The translations under genes and the position numbers were made by a program. A DNA stretch of 8,208 nucleotides from JBDKTK01 sp039680225 (GTDB taxonomy: Bacteria; Desulfobacterota; Syntrophia; Syntrophales; UBA4778): NCBI GenBank assembly GCA_039680225.1, contig JBDKTK010000236.1, positions 1-8,208 of the forward strand, written 5' to 3'. Within the stretch, counting starts at the first letter, position 1. Each line of letters starts with the position of its first letter. The notes below the pieces were generated by a model. The model was not told where the DNA came from. It searched no databases and saw only the letters and a list, made by a program, of their open reading frames with translations. Of the stretch, positions 6,887 through 8,208 are shown piece after piece.

Positions 6887-6960
6887 ACACTTTCTTTAAT
6901 CGTTTTATTGCCGCACCTTCCGGAATCCCCCGCCTTAATCCAGCCAAGGACAGGCAGATG
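6821..6960 (+). repeat. Leader repeat, copy B (promoter-like element to start codon)
   Basis: Copy B of the paired leader described at 5710-5849. It reaches the glycosyltransferase ATG exactly 137 bases after its TTGACA. The first 66 bases lie inside the epimerase reading frame and the rest is the 71-base gap before the glycosyltransferase. CGCCT plus an AAGGA ribosome binding site close the leader, as in copy A. Confidence 0.6.
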
Positions 6961-7995
6961 GAGTTTGATATACTCGTTGCCACCCGCAACCGGCAATCCG
7001 TATTGGAGATATCCCTGCCCCTGATGATCTCGCAGGAGATCCTGCCCTCGAAATTCATCTTTATCGATTCGAGCGACGATCATCTGCTGCTGCGCAGGAC
7101 CGTCGAGCGGATCTTCAATGAATTCAGCCCCGCAAGCAATATTCAGATAATCAGGTCCGCCCCGGGCCTTGCCCGCCAGCGCAACTGCGGGCTCAGGTAC
7201 ACCAGGGCGCCCGTCATTTTTTTCCCCGATGACGACGCACTGTGGTTCCGGGGGATGGCGAGGGCGGTGATGAGTATTTATGAAAGGGACAGCCGCGAAG
7301 TTATCGGGGCCGTGTGCCCGGCCGACTCCCCCGCCCCCCCTCCGGAAGCGCCGAACATCGTGACCTCGTCCCATGACGGTTCCGGCGGGATTTTCAATGC
7401 ACTCGGAAAGCTCATGAACAGGTTCGAGGACAGATTCCTGATGGACCCGATTTACATAGAAGGGTTCTCCAGGAACGCGGGAAGGACTGCGCCGGAATGG
7501 CTCCCGGAAGAAGATGCGGAAGTGTTCGGGCCGATGACCGGTTTCCAGATGTCGTTCCGGACCGATGTGATCAGGATGTACGGGTTTGACGAGAGTCTCG
7601 GGAGGTACTCGCTTTTCGAGGACCGCGATGCCTCGTTAAGCGTGTTGAAGGAGCGCCTCATAGTCTGCACAAAAAAAGGCAGGGTGTTCCATTTCCGGGT
7701 CCCGGGGAAGAGGACGGACGATTTCGAATGGGGAATTATCAATATGCTCAACCGGGCTTACGTGGTCTGCAAGCATTCCGCGCCGGGGTCGGAAGCACGC
7801 CGGAAACTCAACGGCTATTGCCTGTTCCGGTTAGCCGTTTACCTGCTGCGGGCCCGCTCGCAGCCCGGAAGGCAGAGGATCAGGGGCGCCTGGAAGGCCA
7901 TGGCCTGCTTCCCCCGCCTCGTAAACACACCTCAATCCGAACTCACCGGCTGCTTCGTCCAGCTGCGTGAAGAGTGTCTGAAGGGCCGGATATAA
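6958..7995 (+). CDS. Glycosyltransferase family 2 protein
   Basis: This 345-residue protein has a GT-A fold at its N-terminus: DILVATRNR (4-12), the acceptor-side loop GLARQRNCGLRY (70-81), and the metal/sugar-nucleotide motif FFPDDDALW with Asp91-93. GPMTGFQMSFR (191-201) and FEDRDASL (220-227, Glu221/Asp222) match the second half of the GT2 domain, where an ED pair usually supplies the catalytic base. The C-terminal 90 residues are basic and helical with no clear membrane segment. It probably transfers a sugar from a nucleotide donor to a growing surface glycan at the cytosolic face of the membrane; donor and acceptor are unknown. AAGGA at 6946-6950, 7 bases before ATG, supports the start. 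The gene has its own promoter-like leader, so it may be transcribed independently of the epimerase. Proline codons cluster at 123-131 (ADSPAPPPEAP), a likely flexible loop. Confidence 0.9.
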   Translation: MEFDILVATRNRQSVLEISLPLMISQEILPSKFIFIDSSDDHLLLRRTVERIFNEFSPASNIQIIRSAPGLARQRNCGLRYTRAPVIFFPDDDALWFRGMARAVMSIYERDSREVIGAVCPADSPAPPPEAPNIVTSSHDGSGGIFNALGKLMNRFEDRFLMDPIYIEGFSRNAGRTAPEWLPEEDAEVFGPMTGFQMSFRTDVIRMYGFDESLGRYSLFEDRDASLSVLKERLIVCTKKGRVFHFRVPGKRTDDFEWGIINMLNRAYVVCKHSAPGSEARRKLNGYCLFRLAVYLLRARSQPGRQRIRGAWKAMACFPRLVNTPQSELTGCFVQLREECLKGRI

Positions 7996-7996
7996 A

Positions 7997-8017
7997 GTGC
8001 CCCGGCTTCTCCGGCAC
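7997..8017. terminator. Hairpin between convergent genes, possible bidirectional terminator
   Basis: GTGCC-CC-GG (7997-8005) pairs with CCGGCAC (8011-8017) around the loop CTTCT, giving 7 bp with a 2-base bulge. It lies in the 41-base gap between the glycosyltransferase stop and the convergent HdrB-like stop. On the minus strand it is followed by TTTATAT, a weak U tract; on the plus strand no T run follows. Confidence 0.4.
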
Positions 8018-8036
8018 AAATAGCTGCCTGGCTTCT

Positions 8037-8207
8037 TTAACCCGGTCTATGAACTTCCGCCGGCCTTAATCTTCTCAAAATATTTGACGCGCCGGTCATC
8101 AGCAGATGGAAACCCAGCTGCCTTTCGGGGCAGCCCAGGGCCAGTCCCATCAACTGGGTGAAATAAAATACAGGAAGGCCAAAAACTGCGCCGCGGCGCT
8201 TTTCAAT
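8037..8207 (-). CDS. C-terminal fragment of HdrB-like heterodisulfide reductase subunit (runs off the right edge)
   Basis: The minus strand is open from the right edge to a TAA at 8039-8037, giving 56 residues. The diagnostic stretch is LPVFYFTQLMGLALGCPE followed by LGFHLL. It matches the usual end of HdrB-family proteins, where 'PVLYFTQLxGLALG...LGL..H' comes after the second cysteine-rich CCG domain. HdrB carries a noncubane iron-sulfur cluster and reduces heterodisulfides. Homologues in sulfate reducers and syntrophs take part in cytosolic electron bifurcation with HdrA/HdrC partners. The cysteine-rich domains lie outside the window, so the call rests on the C-terminal signature alone. 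The tail (RRLRPAEVHRPG) is unremarkable. If correct, it marks an anaerobic metabolism unrelated to the glycan genes it faces. Confidence 0.68.
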   Translation of the reverse strand: MEKRRGAVFGLPVFYFTQLMGLALGCPERQLGFHLLMTGASNILRRLRPAEVHRPG

Positions 8208-8208
8208 T

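Noticed and set aside
6391..7374. A 327-residue minus-strand frame spanning the epimerase and glycosyltransferase
   Set aside because: It crosses two genes with intact catalytic motifs on the plus strand and reads as low-complexity Arg/Gly/Pro-rich and Ser/Arg-rich sequence.
1..8208. CRISPR arrays, tRNA or rRNA genes, insertion-sequence ends, phage genes
   Set aside because: No regularly spaced repeats, cloverleaf-like segments, transposase motifs or phage structural genes were seen on either strand by reading; short RNA genes without sequence hallmarks could still be missed.

Overview
The window is about 8.2 kb of fairly GC-rich bacterial DNA with normal gene density. Nearly everything reads left to right; only a gene fragment at the right edge is on the minus strand. 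The gene set points, by inference, to a Gram-negative anaerobe of the deltaproteobacterial (Desulfobacterota) type. It includes a NarL-family PAS histidine kinase, a YcbZ/LonC-type Lon-like protease, a DUF3568-type lipoprotein, and the C-terminus of an HdrB-like heterodisulfide reductase subunit. No phylogenetic marker is present, so this placement is tentative.

Region 1 (1-1677): the 3' part of a cytosolic PAS-PAS histidine kinase gene that runs off the left edge, then a 205-base gap with a GC hairpin and a promoter-like element. Region 2 (1678-4615): a two-gene unit made of a large Lon-family AAA+ protease and, 21 bases later, a small lipoprotein. It is closed by a textbook rho-independent terminator at 4576-4615. 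Region 3 (4616-7995): an envelope-glycan set of three genes, namely a YbhN/LPG-synthase-type membrane protein, a UDP-sugar 4-epimerase-like SDR enzyme and a GT2 glycosyltransferase. Region 4 (7996-8208): a short convergent gap and the last 56 codons of an HdrB-like gene on the minus strand.

The membrane protein, the epimerase and the glycosyltransferase plausibly act in one route: making an activated sugar, transferring it, and handling the lipid-linked or lipid-bound product at the membrane. The sequence suggests they are not one simple operon. A candidate terminator follows the membrane-protein gene, and promoter-like leaders precede the epimerase and the glycosyltransferase separately.

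The most unusual structure is in those leaders. Starting at 5710 and 6821, both begin with the identical TTGACACTCC, both carry TACTAA 14 bases after TTGACA, and both reach a start codon exactly 137 bases downstream (5847 and 6958), with short colinear blocks shared between. In the first copy that start opens a 16-codon leader ORF with a near-perfect Shine-Dalgarno sequence; it overlaps the epimerase start as ATGA. In the second copy the element lies inside the 3' end of the epimerase gene and encodes its last 21 residues. A weaker relative of the element lies upstream of the Lon-like gene (1613-1641). I saw no CRISPR array, tRNA, rRNA, insertion sequence or phage gene.
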